From NCBI GenBank assembly GCA_019671135.1, contig JAHRHY010000016.1, positions 492,501 to 556,500 of the forward strand: a stretch of 64,000 nucleotides of DNA, in the 5' to 3' direction. How positions within the stretch are numbered: the stretch's first letter is position 1; each line of letters opens with the position of its first letter. The translations under genes and the position numbers were made by a program. Source of the DNA: Linnemannia hyalina (Eukaryota > Mortierellomycota > Mortierellomycetes > Mortierellales > Mortierellaceae). The notes under the pieces are model-generated. The model had not been told where the DNA came from. It saw only the letters and a list, made by a program, of their open reading frames with translations, and made no database searches. This document shows, in pieces, positions 21,301 to 33,212 of the stretch.

Positions 21301-24300
21301 CCATCATCCACTATCACAATCGGACGACTCCTCACATGGCCATCATCAGCAGCAACAACACCTTGACCACCATCAACAACACCTTCAACACAGCAGCGAT
21401 GATGTACTGGAGGCGATGGCGCGACTCTTTGGTAACCTCATCCACGACCGCTTGTTCTCGTACCAGCAATACATCCAGAGGCTGATTGCGAGAGGCGATT
21501 TGCAACCGAACAAAAGGAGTCAGGAGTCAACGTTGCGACACCTGAAATACCTTCAATCGTTTCCTTTGCACCAAGATGCCGAGGCGCATCATTTCAACCA
21601 ACGGAGAGTTGTGCTCTTTGGCGTTGATGGAGAGGACGACTATGACCGAGAGTGCTTCGAGACAATCACGGCCCAAATCAAAACCCGACTACCGTACATG
21701 TTCACTCCCGAAGGTACGTAATACTTGCATTTTAATGTCGGAATTAGTACATTTGTACCTACAACTGAGCGCAGCAACGGTACTAAATCTTCGTTCTGGT
21801 TTTTTTTTAATCTTAGCGGCGAATATGACTGTACCGATCAAGGACACTCTGCAGGACGGTCAGGAACTGGCAACACCCCTCCCTGTGCAATTGACGGAGC
21901 TGATTATCTCTGCGAGTCGATTTTGCCAGATCCGGGTCACATCCCAGTGGTTACTGGAGGCAGTGAGATTGTACGTCGTCAAGCAGATCCCGATTGGAGA
22001 AGACAACTGGAGGGTTATGACATCGCCAGGATCGTCACTGCTGAACGGTCGTCAGTTTGCGACCATTGTGAACGTCATGGAGGTCGCTAGCGATTTCCAC
22101 TCGCTTTACGAGGTATGCCTTTTTCCCGCTGCCTTTATATGTGATCATTTTCAGATCTGCGCTTTATCTTTCAGGAAATTAATCCATAGTTTTATCTATT
22201 TAGATGTGCATATGGCTTATGGAGCACACTTCGGACAAGACATTGTTGACGTACACTGTCAACGTGGCCAGGAAGCATTATATGGTGTGGGCCGCCATGG
22301 GTGTTTTGACACAGTTCTCCCAGGCCATTCTTGCCAAGGTAAATATACTCGTCCATTGTGTTGGAGTTAGTATTCACCACCAAATTCAGTGTCGAAATGA
22401 GACTAACAACGCACTTTACAACCTCTATGATGAACTAATTAGCACTACAACCTGCAAGGAAAGAACGTGTTGTTCAAGGCACTGCCCCGATTCTTGGCAT
22501 TGGAAGCACACAACGTCCCAGAAGACATTCGGATAGAGGTACGATGTGTTTACATCAATTAATTGTTGTTCTTGACTTTCAACATGTAATATTTAGAGAC
22601 GGAGCGAAATCTAACGCAACACTGTCTTGCCCCTAATAGCTCGAAGGCGATTTGGCGAGCTTGAAGACTTCGATACCCGCAGGAGCAACGATACCGGCCC
22701 AGATCCAGGAACTGCAATACGTTCTCAAAGATTCTTCTCCTTCAGCTGTCTCCATTACAGCCTCTGCATTGCATGCCAAATATGGCGGTCTTGCCCATTG
22801 GCCCCTTCGGCTTTTTGACGGCTGCATCGAAGCATTACGGAAACTGGATTCAACGACGCGGTCACAGTCGGACCATTCTCTCAACGGTTTCTCTTCCTCG
22901 GCAGCAGCGCAAGAGATCGTCAAGGCGTCCAGGACATATGCGGAGCTCTTGGTTGAGATGGCTGAGCGAGTCGGGAATGGTTGCATGGACGACGTCGTAC
23001 ATTCTTGGCTTCGGCTACATGATGTTGACTGGATGACAAGGGTGATCGGTGCAGAGGGTCATACCGAGGGTACAGGAGCATCCCAGCCCCCCATCTGGTT
23101 CCTCTCGTTTATGGTACAATTGGTCATTCAGGGCTTTTGTTCTATTGACATCCTGGCCCAGTACATGTGTGCGGACATGTTGACCAAGATCGCCGACACC
23201 GTTCGCCCTCAAGGAGACGACCCGCACCACCAGCTTCACATGGAGGACGTTCAGTTGCACCAGCAGCCAGACGCATCGACTCTGCGTCTTTGCTCAGCTA
23301 TCGTACATTTGCTTCGACTTTTGTTACTGGAGGATGCTTCATGGAACCCTCGAGCTCATCATGCATACGGAGCAAGTCATCATGTTCTCTCAGCCGAGCA
23401 CCACCCTCATCGACTCGGAATCCAGTTGACCCTAGCGGAGATCCACGCCCTTCAAACTCAGCGATTCTCAAGGTTGATGACCATGCAGCACACTGTCCGT
23501 CAGGGGGAGAAACGACAGAACGAAGACATGCAGGAGGCGCAGGATCCAGCAGACAGCGAAGGGTATACTTCGCTTCAGGAGCAGCAGATGATGCTGGTTC
23601 AGTTCCAGATCTCGCGGAGCCTTGTCTGGATCGAGTCTTGTCTCCCTTTGAACCATACGGTCTTACACGAGATCCAGGAGTACCGGAAGGACTGGGCTCT
23701 GTCTGCCGACTGGCTGCGGGAAAAATGCCTTGCCAACGTGGAGGGTGCCTACAAGATCTTTTTGCAAACCAGGCAGGACCAGCAGAGCTCGATTGCAGGA
23801 CCAGAATCAGGGTTCGGTAAAGACAGCGCCAACGGCAGTCTTCAGGGGCATCAGGAGGTAGTGGAGCGCAAGATGATGGAGACATTCCAGATGTTGGTCG
23901 CCGAGAGTCATGAGAGCCTTTTGTTGTTGGATACCTATGGCGAGACGTCACTGACCCCGAGCATGATCCGTCAACGGACATTCCGGTCCATATTTTTGCG
24001 CGTGGATCGGTGGATCTTTGACCGCTGCAAGGTCGAGTTCTGGCTGCTGCTGGACACCGTTATGATGGAGCGAACAGGTCGGGAGAAACGGCCAGAGGGC
24101 TCTGGTCATAGCAAGGACGGGGTCTCAGCAGCATCCGGAGTTTCACCATCTGTGACGGAAGGGATGATGATGATGGAGGGCGTGACCATGACTTCAGGAC
24201 CCGGATCGTCGCCTCTCGGCGATGGTACTGCGGGCGGAAGCAGTGGCGACTCGTTGCAACAGCTGATTCATATCTTTTTCCAGGAGTTTGTCCTTTCAGA

Positions 24301-27300
24301 GCGAGCCGACAAGGAACTGCTGGGCAGGATGCTGATCGGGATGAGGCATGATGTTGTCGAAGAGGTAAAAAAAACATTGCCAATTGTAACCGTTGACTGC
24401 ATGTACTGTTCATTTATTTCATTGTACTGATCTTCACCAACCGTTCTGTATTGTGGATGATAGTTCATTCAATATGGATATGGCCTTTTGGCAGGACACC
24501 CGAGCGCCTCGTTTCCACAGAACGTAATGATCGTTCAACGACCTGTGGAGAGCGCCGATTACGTCAGGATTGTGTCCAACTTTCACCATGTAATGGAAGT
24601 GCTAATGAGAGAAGGCCAGCCAAACGTCACCCTCTCTCTGGGCGGCGACGAGCCATCTAGCCAGCAAGCAGCCAATGCTGCCACCCCATCCGCATCCACC
24701 CCATCAGCCACTGGATTCCAACCCGCAGCAACACACGCCGGTTCCAAGCGTGGTTCGGATGGTCTTCAAGGATTGGACGCCACGCAACTGGAGAACAGGA
24801 TCGGGTTTGCCAAGAATTTGCTCTGGCAGCTCAAACGCTTTGAGGAGCGAATCAAGGTGTTCGACGTCATGCATGCCATCGGATGCACGTTTGATGAGGC
24901 TGCAAAGGTAGTTCAGGACAACGAGTCTGGACATGGTGACATGGAGGATCTGCTGTTGACGGCTTCGCTCCAGAAGGGTGACCCTCAGCTCAATTCGATT
25001 CAGCAACAGCAACGGCAGAGGCAGCAACAACAGACTACGGCATCATCATCCATTCACTTGATTGACCTCCGAACGTCACTGAGCCTTCGACTTCGTCTAC
25101 TTGTCCCCTTGTTGCCAGTGATTCTCCAACACCCAACTTCGTCAGCTTGCGACCTCTCAACATATCTCATCAGATTGACCAACCTTTTGGTATCCTCGAT
25201 TGTCCACGGTCACGGATCAGAGGAAAGGCTGTTTGAGTTTTGTCTGGACATGGTCTCGTGTCTGATGGATGAGGTTCTATTGCTCAGTGGTAGCCTGAGA
25301 TGTGGGGTGGATGAGCTGAAGTCGATGAGGAACGATATTCTGAACCAGCTTCGCACAGGATTGCCTCAGATGACTACTTCGATCCCTACAGTGTTCGCCA
25401 GCAGGATATTCAGAATATTGCCCTTCCAGCAACACAACGTCTACTTTACCAGCCTTCGTATTGGTGGGGATTCGGGAGCGAACACCGCTGGCGTTGCAGG
25501 AATCAAGGCCCAGCACAAGGAGATCCTGCCAAGGCCGTGGGACTGGCTCGAGGACTGTGTTGGAGATGTCGACCAGGGATCACACCCACAGCAAGGTCAA
25601 CAGACAGCCCAGAGTCCAGCGCTTGGCTTGGCGCTTGTGGATTCTAGTTTGATTTCGGGACTTGGCAATGGCGATAGTACTGGAGGTTCGGGACTTCTCT
25701 CTGGATCGGCTTCGTCGCTCCATGGAGGATCATCGTCGTCCTTGGCGGGAGGTGGTGGGGCCAGTCATGGCGGCGAGAGTTTGAACGATACTTCAATCTC
25801 CCTGACATTGTTTGGCGCCAAGCAGGTTCGAAAGTCGACAGAAGGAACGACCTACCAGATGCAGTTCCAAAATGGCCATGGTGGTGGAGACGACGAGCAG
25901 GAGCTATTGATGGTGGAGGAGCAGCAGCGTCCATGCGAGTACAACCACTCTCACCAACAGCAGCTTTGGATGCTTCAACATCAACGACATCAACAACAGC
26001 AACAGCAACAGCAACAGTTGCTCCTTCAACAACAACAACAGGAGCAACAACAGCAGCAACTTCAACAGCAACAACTTCAACAGCAACAACTTCAGCAGCA
26101 GCAGCAGCAGCAGCATCAGCAACCTCAGCCGAACGCAGACACTCCGAATGTGAACGGCGGCGGCGGTGTGGGCGGCGTGTCTATGCTGGGATCGAGATCG
26201 TCTTCTTCGTCTGGAGGCATCCGTTCTGGATCTATCCCACCGCTAGTTCGACAACAGGAACCCGACCCCGAGCAAGAGGAAGGACAGATTCTGGGCGACG
26301 ATGACCTGGATATGGGTTGGGATATCACCGCTCCCTCGCTCACGCCCACACTTCCTGCTGCATCCATCGCCATACCGGCGACAAGTGGCGTTTCGATGAC
26401 ACCATCGATTCTGACCGGTGGTGGCGTCCCCTCGATGGAGGACGGAGAGTTGATCGAAAAGATGGAGGAAGGCGAGACACTGGACATGGGGCAAAGCACA
26501 AGCGGTGCTATGGCTCCTTCTATCCCGATGTCGATCACGTTGCCAACGATCCCTGTGTCAACCGCTGCTCCTACAGCAGTTCCTGCAGCGAAACCTCCGG
26601 TCCCCTCGAAAAAGAAATCATCAGGCAACACCAAGGCCGCACGTGCGGCGGCGGCATCTGCCGCTGCTGCTGCTGCTGCTGCCGCCGCCGCGGCTGCCGT
26701 AATTGCCAATGCTCCTCCAGCTCCGGCGACAACAACAGCGCCAGCATCTATGTCAGCCACCAAGTCACGCTCTGGCAAGGGTAGTCGGAAAGGCAGCAAA
26801 GCTCAAGTGACTGCGGGAACTTCAGTTGCAACGGAACCTATGTCTGCAGTGTCGACCTCTGTCACTGCTGCACCGATTACCTCAATGGCCCCCGGCCCCC
26901 CGTTGCAGACGACGATTGGCCTTCCGAACGCAGCATCCGTCACGGCAGCGCTGCCCCCTGTTCAACAACAACAGCAGCAGCCGATGCAGTTCATGCCGCA
27001 AGGTCAAGCTGGACAGTTCCAGCAGGCACAACCCTTTGGTCAACTTCCGCTTGGATTCCAAGGACAGCAGATGAGATCGGTTGGAGGAGCAGTAGGTGGG
27101 ATGCAAGTCCCAATGTCAATCGCGTTGCCTGGCCAACCACAGCAGCCAGGCCAGATGAACAGCCACCATCTGATGAACATGAACGCAATGCGTCAAGGGC
27201 CAAACGCGATGGCGATGGCTATGGGCATGACAGGCGGGGCGAACGCAATGTCGACGGGTACAACGATCGGAGGAATCCATGTGCCGATGCTGAGCCAGCA

Positions 27301-27541
27301 ACAGCTCCAACAACAACTCCAACAACAACCCGGCCAGCAGCAGTACATGGATCCGTCGGCGTTCTTGGCGACCTCGGGAGGAGCAGGCAATCAAGTGTTT
27401 GGAGCAGGGAACCCGATGAATATTAATTTGGCGCACTTGGGACAGCCTGGTGGTGGAGGGACTGGAGGAGGGTCAAGGGGACCGAACCAGCATGGAGGTG
27501 GTGGTGGACATGGAAATGGTGGACAGGGTAGTTTCTTTTAG
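18397..27541 (+). CDS. MED12: Mediator kinase-module subunit MED12 (Srb8)
   Basis: 2612 codons in 13 exons: 18397-18412, 18549-19037, 19177-19274, 19374-19498, 19622-20264, 20365-20442, 20551-20802, 20906-21713, 21817-22112, 22204-22338, 22443-22538, 22640-24364 and 24464-27541. All phases close. MED12 links cyclin C/CDK8 to Mediator and activates the kinase. The N-terminus is Gly/Gln/Asn-rich. The Med12 domain follows: RRYILLPPPRKRKLHKTSDL, then FPGVFPQKTGQDEDQMTHSN, equivalent to the L-x-PP-DVYP...EDELT segment of other MED12 proteins. The diagnostic LCEWAV domain is at about residue 640 (LCEWAITNSRYGHHRIFL). A long helical middle part leads to a Gln tract (about 2094-2140), an Ala tract (about 2310-2330) and a Gly-rich end. 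The first exon is only 16 nt, ATGTCCAAGTTCCCAG. Coding identity is firm; the microexon start is the least certain part. Confidence 0.93.
25986..26121. repeat. Poly-glutamine-coding CAA/CAG tract in MED12
   Basis: Mixed CAA/CAG codons encode a near-continuous glutamine run in the last exon of MED12, interrupted by a few Leu, Glu and His codons. Comparable Gln-rich tails occur in metazoan MED12. Confidence 0.85.
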
Positions 27542-28227
27542 ATGTGTTTTTTTTTGGATTGTAGAATATTGTGGAGGAGTTGGACTTGTTTTTTTGTTTT
27601 TGGGATTATGGAGGAAAATGAAGTGGGAGGGAAAGTTACAGGAGGAAGGAGATTAATGTTGTAATTAAAAAGAAAGAAAGAAAAAAAAATCCAAGAATAC
27701 TAGACCTGGCAACTTGGAAGTCCATTTGGTAGGAAAGGCGACAATTATGCTGCTCTAGACGTTTTTCCAGGAAATATCTGCGGCTGGAAACTGTGTTAAG
27801 TGGGGATCCTCGCACTTTTTGTCTGAAAGGTGACGACATTTGATGCAACTTTCATCTGAACGAAAAAAAAAAAAAAAAAAAAAACAGGCACTGCCCTACG
27901 ACCATCGATTCGAACGAAGAACAGCATGTCTAGTCCTGACGGGCTTAGAGTTGAGGAAGAAAAAAAAATGGAGTTGCCTCCATAAACTCCTTCGTCGTCA
28001 TCATTATGTGGGCCATTCCTTACTCGAGCCCAGGCACCCTTCAGCCAACAATCCCCACTTGGGGCGGCCATTCCGATAGTCGAACATCTTTCAGTGGAAA
28101 ACGCTCGTCTTGAGCCTGTCTTGACTCGTCATTCAGTACTAGACACCTTCGAATTTGAGAAATGTACGCGTGCATCCACGGCTGTGGATATGAATAAATC
28201 AACAAAGCACCAACAACGCGCACCTGG
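27542..28227. other. Intergenic, 3' side of MED12
   Basis: Non-coding 3' flank between convergent genes. Contains T-rich sequence, a run of about 20 A at 27863-27882 and no supported open frame. Confidence 0.55.
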
Positions 28228-28325
28228 AATTCTACTGAAGCAAAGATTGAAGGGACCGACATCGAAGGATGAAAAAAGCAAACGTCGCTATGAACGTTTG
28301 ACTGCCACGAGCCAGCTGCTTACTG
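28228..28325 (-). pseudogene. Decayed fragment of 25S rRNA (3' region)
   Basis: The plus strand reads as a mutated antisense copy of the last third of fungal 25S rRNA. CCGACATCGAAGGAT, GTCGCTATGAACG and TTTGACTGCCAC follow one another in rRNA order, so the rRNA-like strand is minus. The match ends abruptly after GAGCCAG. Roughly 100 bp with scattered substitutions, hence a non-functional relic. Identified by recall of the conserved rRNA sequence, not by a search. Confidence 0.6.
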
Positions 28326-28659
28326 AACCTGCACTAATTCCCCCAGTCTTCCCGTTTACAGGCATCGGTGAGGTACCCCTTCAGTTCCCTTGAATTTTCT
28401 CCTTGTGCAACCACTCCTGAAGCACAAGCCCCAATTCATGCAATCTGCAGGGTGGGCGTTGCAAGCTCACCTTGCCCTGCTGAAGCGAAAAAGTGATACT
28501 TTGTGGCCCGAAAAACGACTGCGGAGCAAAAGAGCGAAGGTAGCGTCCAACGCTTTATTGGATAATGGATCTAGTATTTATTCAAACGCTCACACTGAGC
28601 AGATCGTTGATGGTGTAAAGTCCATATCGGTGATAGCAACCGCAATCATTGGTGTCTTC
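28326..28659. other. Intergenic, 3' side of cyanamide-hydratase-like gene
   Basis: No gene seen. A short stretch at about 28375-28405 (CCCTTGAATTTTC, then GTGCAACC) resembles 32390-32420 inside the left palindrome arm, suggesting shared degenerate repeat debris. Confidence 0.4.
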
Positions 28660-29385
28660 CTAGGGGAGCACTTCACCTTCATACGGCTCCATCAGCGTAT
28701 TTCCTTCCACCTTCTCGGCAAACTGCTCAATATGCGTACTATGTGCCCAAGGCTTGCCCTCGATCTCGCTCCTCACCGTGCTCGCAAAGCACCCGCTCCA
28801 CTTGTTCCTGGGGTACGCCTTGGTAACACTCTCGATCGTTTCCTTGGCGACCAAGTCTCCACATTGTCCCGCATTGTCCAGTAGTGTAGCGACTATGGTG
28901 ATGCCGCCGAGGAAGGTGATGGAGCCCGTAGTGCCAACGTCCTGGTGGCGGATAATGGTCTCGGCAACCGCGTCAACGAGATCTTGAGGTGCGGAGGCTT
29001 CGCTCAGCCAGGACGAGGCAACGAAGGCACCTTTGAAGTCAAAGGACATTTTGGTCGTGTGCTGAAAGGCCTCGGCGGTGCCAATGTCGTGCAGCATGCA
29101 GGTGAGATAAAACGTTTCGGCAAAGTCCGACCAAGAGGCGAGTTGTTCGGGAAAGTGCTGTGCCATGATGATGGACCCGTAGACGTACACGCGGTAGCAG
29201 TGGTTGACGGTTTGCAAAGGCAGATGCTGGGTGGCTAGCGCAGTGATCTTTTGGGCTAAGGGCGTCGAGGGAATAGATACTGAGGAAGCAGTTGCCGGCT
29301 TCGTGTTTGTCGAGGAAAGCGAGACAACAAACTTGGCGGTGTCTCGTGGGACGGCAGCCCAGCCGTATTGGATAAGGGAAGACAT
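28660..29385 (-). CDS. HD-domain cyanamide hydratase-like protein
   Basis: Single-exon gene of 241 codons. It matches the fungal cyanamide hydratase/Ddi2-Ddi3-like family of HD-fold metal enzymes that hydrate cyanamide to urea. Metal-binding signature residues are visible: His62 in VNHCYRVYVYG, the His99-Asp100 pair in CMLHDIG, and His147 with Asp149 in IIRHQD. The family-typical start (SSLIQYGWAAVPRD) fixes the ATG; the upstream in-frame extension has no coding character. Length is near that of yeast DDI2 (225 aa). No introns and no secretion signal, so probably cytosolic. Convergent with MED12. The patchy distribution of this family in fungi suggests horizontal transfer in general, but nothing in this sequence alone shows it. 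Substrate specificity is inferred from family only. Confidence 0.88.
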   Translation of the reverse strand: MSSLIQYGWAAVPRDTAKFVVSLSSTNTKPATASSVSIPSTPLAQKITALATQHLPLQTVNHCYRVYVYGSIIMAQHFPEQLASWSDFAETFYLTCMLHDIGTAEAFQHTTKMSFDFKGAFVASSWLSEASAPQDLVDAVAETIIRHQDVGTTGSITFLGGITIVATLLDNAGQCGDLVAKETIESVTKAYPRNKWSGCFASTVRSEIEGKPWAHSTHIEQFAEKVEGNTLMEPYEGEVLP

Positions 29386-29718
29386 GGTGTTTTGTGGGTG
29401 AGTATATGTGTGTACAGTGAGTGAGTGAGTGGATGAATGAGAAGAAGGATTTTTTTTGAAAGTGGAGAACTGCACAATATGTAGACAAGCGCGCAAATTG
29501 GAAACACACGTCATTCTTTTCCCACACACGTGCTGCGCAATTACTATTCGACTGCGCAGCGTTACATTTTTCCTTTTTCAGCCCCCCTACTGTCCCCAGC
29601 CTCGCGCCTTTCCATGTCAGTGCTTGAATCAATCATCCTTTTTGATCTACTTGCCCAACAGCTCCACCTTAGGCATTGCACTTCCAAAAAAAAAAAAGTC
29701 ATGTTTACCTTGAATTCT
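29386..29718. other. Upstream region of cyanamide-hydratase-like gene
   Basis: Promoter and leader of the minus-strand gene ending at 28660, reaching to the outer edge of the palindrome. The last 80 bp (about 29640-29718) show imperfect similarity, in inverted orientation, to the sequence just outside the right arm (about 42829-42895). Confidence 0.55.
29532..29560. promoter_or_regulatory. Inverted repeat, possible operator
   Basis: GCTGCGCA and TGCGCAGC form an 8-bp inverted repeat with a 13-bp gap, about 150 bp upstream of the ATG at 29385. Each half contains the palindrome TGCGCA. A binding site for a dimeric regulator is a guess. Confidence 0.3.
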
Positions 29719-30439
29719 CTCGATAATATCGTTTGGTGCTCCACTATTATGCATAACAAGCGCTCGGGCATAGGTCTTGTGTCCTTGAGGATTGCAATGA
29801 CCATAGCCCATCTTTGTGCTCGCTATCGGAGAGCTGCTGTCCATCATCCTCGGGTCCCATACTTGTCCAGTGGTGTCGTTGTTAAGAAAGCATACACTTG
29901 GGTTTCTTGACCAGCTGACCTCCTGTGCCGAGGAGAATCGCGCCTTATTCGGCGAGCCTCAGTGTCACTGGCATATAGCATCAAGCGTCTATATTGCAAA
30001 GAAGAGTAGTTAGAAAGCACTTTGTGACAACACACCCAGCTTGCGGCCAAAAATAATATCCACGTTTGCTCAAGCGGGACATCTCAGTTACGCCGACGAT
30101 ATGGCTTGGTTTGAGCCGCGTTCAAGGCGTGTTTCCAAGACTGATAAACCCCTAGTTCATTCATGTCTTTTGTTTCCCGCCATGACTTTGCCATACCTAA
30201 ACATGGACGAATCAACAGCCCAATCTCTTAGGCTTTGTCGCTTGTGCGCCATTGTTCGTGTGAAAGTGGCAAAAATGCCCCTTAAGTATATCATGACAAG
30301 TCAAAGCCGTAGAACAGATTACTCACACGATTACAGTAGCTCTCTTCCAATATTTGAGATTAACATTAGCAGGAGCTTCGCAAAGCCGTTTCGTTCTGAA
30401 AGATAACTCCATGTAATATGATTCAGGATCCGAAGATCT

Positions 30440-30800
30440 ATTCGTATTCAACTAAAAATCGGAAAGGGCGTTAATCGTCGCGTTCTAGTATGGGTTCTGA
30501 CTTAGAAGCGTTCAGCCATAACCCAACGGATGATAGCTTCGGGCCATTGCCTACTGAGTGAGTAGGCCCAAATACCAATTATCCAAATGAACGGTTCCTC
30601 TCGCACTAAGTCCAATTACTACTACTACAACATTTCATCAGTAGGGTATAACTAACCTGTCACACGACGGTCTAAACTCCATGTTTTTTGTTCCCAATTA
30701 GTGTGTGAACAATCCAATGCCTACTGAATTCTGCTTTAGTATGGTAGGAAGAGCCTACATCGAAGGATCAAAATACAACAATACAACATCGCTACAGACG
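30440..30800 (-). pseudogene. 25S rRNA 3' fragment, left arm
   Basis: The plus strand is a degenerate antisense copy of the 3' part of fungal 25S rRNA. GCGTTCTAGTATGG, TTCTGACTTAGAAGCG, TTCAGCCATAA, GTTCCTCTCGCACTAAGT (the sarcin-ricin loop region), CATCAGTAGGGTATAACTAA and GACGGTCTAAAC appear in rRNA order. Many substitutions and small indels mark it as a relic. Its mirror lies at 41747-42107. Confidence 0.75.
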
Positions 30801-30906
30801 GAATATGGGGATAATAACCTAACTTTTATCATTAGAATGTCTCGTTTGATGTTAAATGTTCGGTCAGGCACCTAATCGCCAAGAAAATGTAATCATCGCT
30901 ACGCTC

Positions 30907-32317
30907 CGCGTGCTCGTAGCCATCTTTCTTATTCAAGCTCAGGTACCTTTGGCTGTCAGCCACCACGAAGATTTCTAAGGTATACAGGTTTGCAACTATA
31001 AACTCGGTTTTCGACTGTTCAATCCAGAACCACTCCCACCATACAATGAAAGCCTTCTAAGCTTCTTGAAGACCACCAGTTTTTCCAAGGCTACATCGTT
31101 TGGCGCCTCGTGATACTGTTTAAAGCATTTTGTGTCCAAGAGATAGTAATCTTGAAGGAAGAGTCTTTTCTAATTTTGTGTGCTCAATACGAGAGTTTCG
31201 AGCTCCTTGAGGCATTCGAGCTGCCCAAAGACTTGCACAAGCATCTCATCTCTGTTCTCATTTTCATCAAGAGCAGTGTTATTCAGTCGAAGGATCAATT
31301 CCTTCAGCCCAAGGCAGACCTAGTTGTTGGGGATAACATTGCCGATCTTCGGCCCGGTGTAGCTTGCATTGTCTTGACTCATTTGTAGTCTCTTGAGATG
31401 TTTGCAGGCCGTTACGATCAGACCTAGGTCTACCCTCGTAAAAGCCTCTCGCATGTGAACAGCAATTTCCTCCAACGTGTCAGCATGATGTTCAACCAGT
31501 ATCTGAATAACCTTTTCTGTTGTCCCACAAGGATGGTAATTTTCTGAATACTTTCCTCAAGCGATCTGCACCAAGCCTTGGCTTCTCAGATCTTTGTCAT
31601 GGAAACCGGCTTCCATCATCAGACTCTTTCTGGCACATCCCCGTATCATGGCAAGAACAAGCTTTATGTCGCCGTAGAAGCGACCAAATCTCTAGATTCT
31701 TCAACCTTGGGCAGGATACACGTATTGTCTCATGCAGGACGTTGGTGGAACCATCAGACGCGATTTCAGGTATGCGAATACTCTCTAGATCTTGACCATA
31801 ATGACCGAGCAATGGCACTAGAGCTTTGACTAGACAGCTGATAATATGGTAGAGTCGAGGCCTTGGGCCGAGTATGGTAGACTAGGAGCGTCGGTCCTGC
31901 GTTCGGATTCCGCCGTCGAGTTGATAGCATTGTCGATATTGGCACGTATTATAGTTGCGGTCACAAGTAGAAGCAGAACTCTAGGACGACCAGTCGACGT
32001 AGGTAGAGGCAAGTGTCCAAGAGATCATGAAAGGTCTCCTTCCAGACTCCCATGCCCGTTATCGTGAATCGTTCCAAGGACTACAGCTTCAATACTAGGC
32101 GCGGAGATGGAATAATGCTGCATCGAGCTCCCCGTAGAAAGGTTTCGCTAGACAGCTTGAGTTGCGCCACACGAGGGCTGATATCAAGAATATCGAACAG
32201 TATGGCGGGTGGTGGTGGTGTCTCTTGAATGAGCAAGGGTTTTTGGATCTGCAAGTGTCCTTGTCCTTTGGTCAGGGCTATTGGCGTTGTTATGGTTGGC
32301 ATAATGTGACAGGTGGC
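30907..32317 (-). pseudogene. Broken F-box/LRR-like gene, left arm
   Basis: Mirror image of 40230-41640; see that entry for the reading. The coding sense is minus here. Several in-frame stops are present, so no product is expected. Confidence 0.55.
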
Positions 32318-32646
32318 AAACAAAGGGACAATGGCAAAGCGGACTTTGAGTGATCGGTTCACAGGTACAGTACCCTCGGATTTTTTCTCAGATCCCTTGA
32401 AATTTTCTTCGTGCAACCTACGAAATATACTACGGCTCTCTTTCGCTCAAAATTTTTTGTTCCCATCCACTGTCTGTGTCCTTCCATCAACTGTTTTTTT
32501 TTTTTTTTGCTATACTATAGTAGTGCAAACTTGGAGCGGGATTATCGAAAAGCATCCAGAGTACAGATCCTAACCAAGCCCAAATACATTCCTGTGGCCT
32601 TGGATGCACTAACAGCAGAGGACCATCAGTTGACCCAACTCTAATA

Positions 32647-32735
32647 AGTACTGTTCACCCAACAGCCCAACTATATTTTGTGCCGTTTACCCAACAGCCC
32701 AACCCCTTTGTGTACTGTTTACCCAACTCCACTTC
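32647..32735. repeat. Short tandem repeat, left arm
   Basis: Two and a half copies of a unit containing GTTTACCCAACAGCCCAAC, about 31-38 bp apart. The mirror copy is at 39812-39900. Confidence 0.6.
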
Positions 32736-33138
32736 ACACTCGAGACCAATTTCCACTATCCCTGGGAATTGTCGACTCTTGTATGACATTGCAAGTGAAC
32801 GGTAAACTCTTGATGTAATTGAAAGTTCTTTAGGACTGTCACGAAAAAAAGTACATATATATAGGCCATAGTCCAAGATAAGTTTGATCCTTACCTGGCA
32901 ACTTGAGTAACATTTCATCCAAACCCCTCACATCTTCTACCCCTGCCCCGTCCTTTGGAACTGCAATTACCCTGTAAGTAAATGCCCTTGCTTGATACAT
33001 CCCAACTCAATTCTCATTCTTCCAATGAAAGCATGTGTGTATGTCTCAGCACGTACTCCTGTTCATTTGACCGTGTTAAAAGTTCAGGAGATGGGTATAT
33101 TAACCGGCCTCGTAAACTGCAACAGCGATGAGACACTT

Positions 33139-33145
33139 TATAAAA
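33139..33145 (+). promoter_or_regulatory. TATA box of SSP2, left arm
   Basis: TATAAAA 68 bp upstream of the ATG at 33213. It is followed at once by TCTGACCCCA, a motif also found in the SSP1 leaders. Mirror: 39402-39408. Confidence 0.55.
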
Positions 33146-33212
33146 TCTGACCCCAATTTTCTCTCATGCTCCTCCACTAGAAGCTCACGCTCTGATCAAG
33201 TTATACTCCAAG

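Noticed and set aside
20945..22536. Overlapping alternative frames inside MED12
   Set aside because: They are exonic shadows or read-through into introns; the 13-exon model explains all coding segments with closed phases.
29530..29910. 126-codon frame reaching into the left arm
   Set aside because: Crosses the palindrome boundary, is not preserved on the right side and has no coding character.
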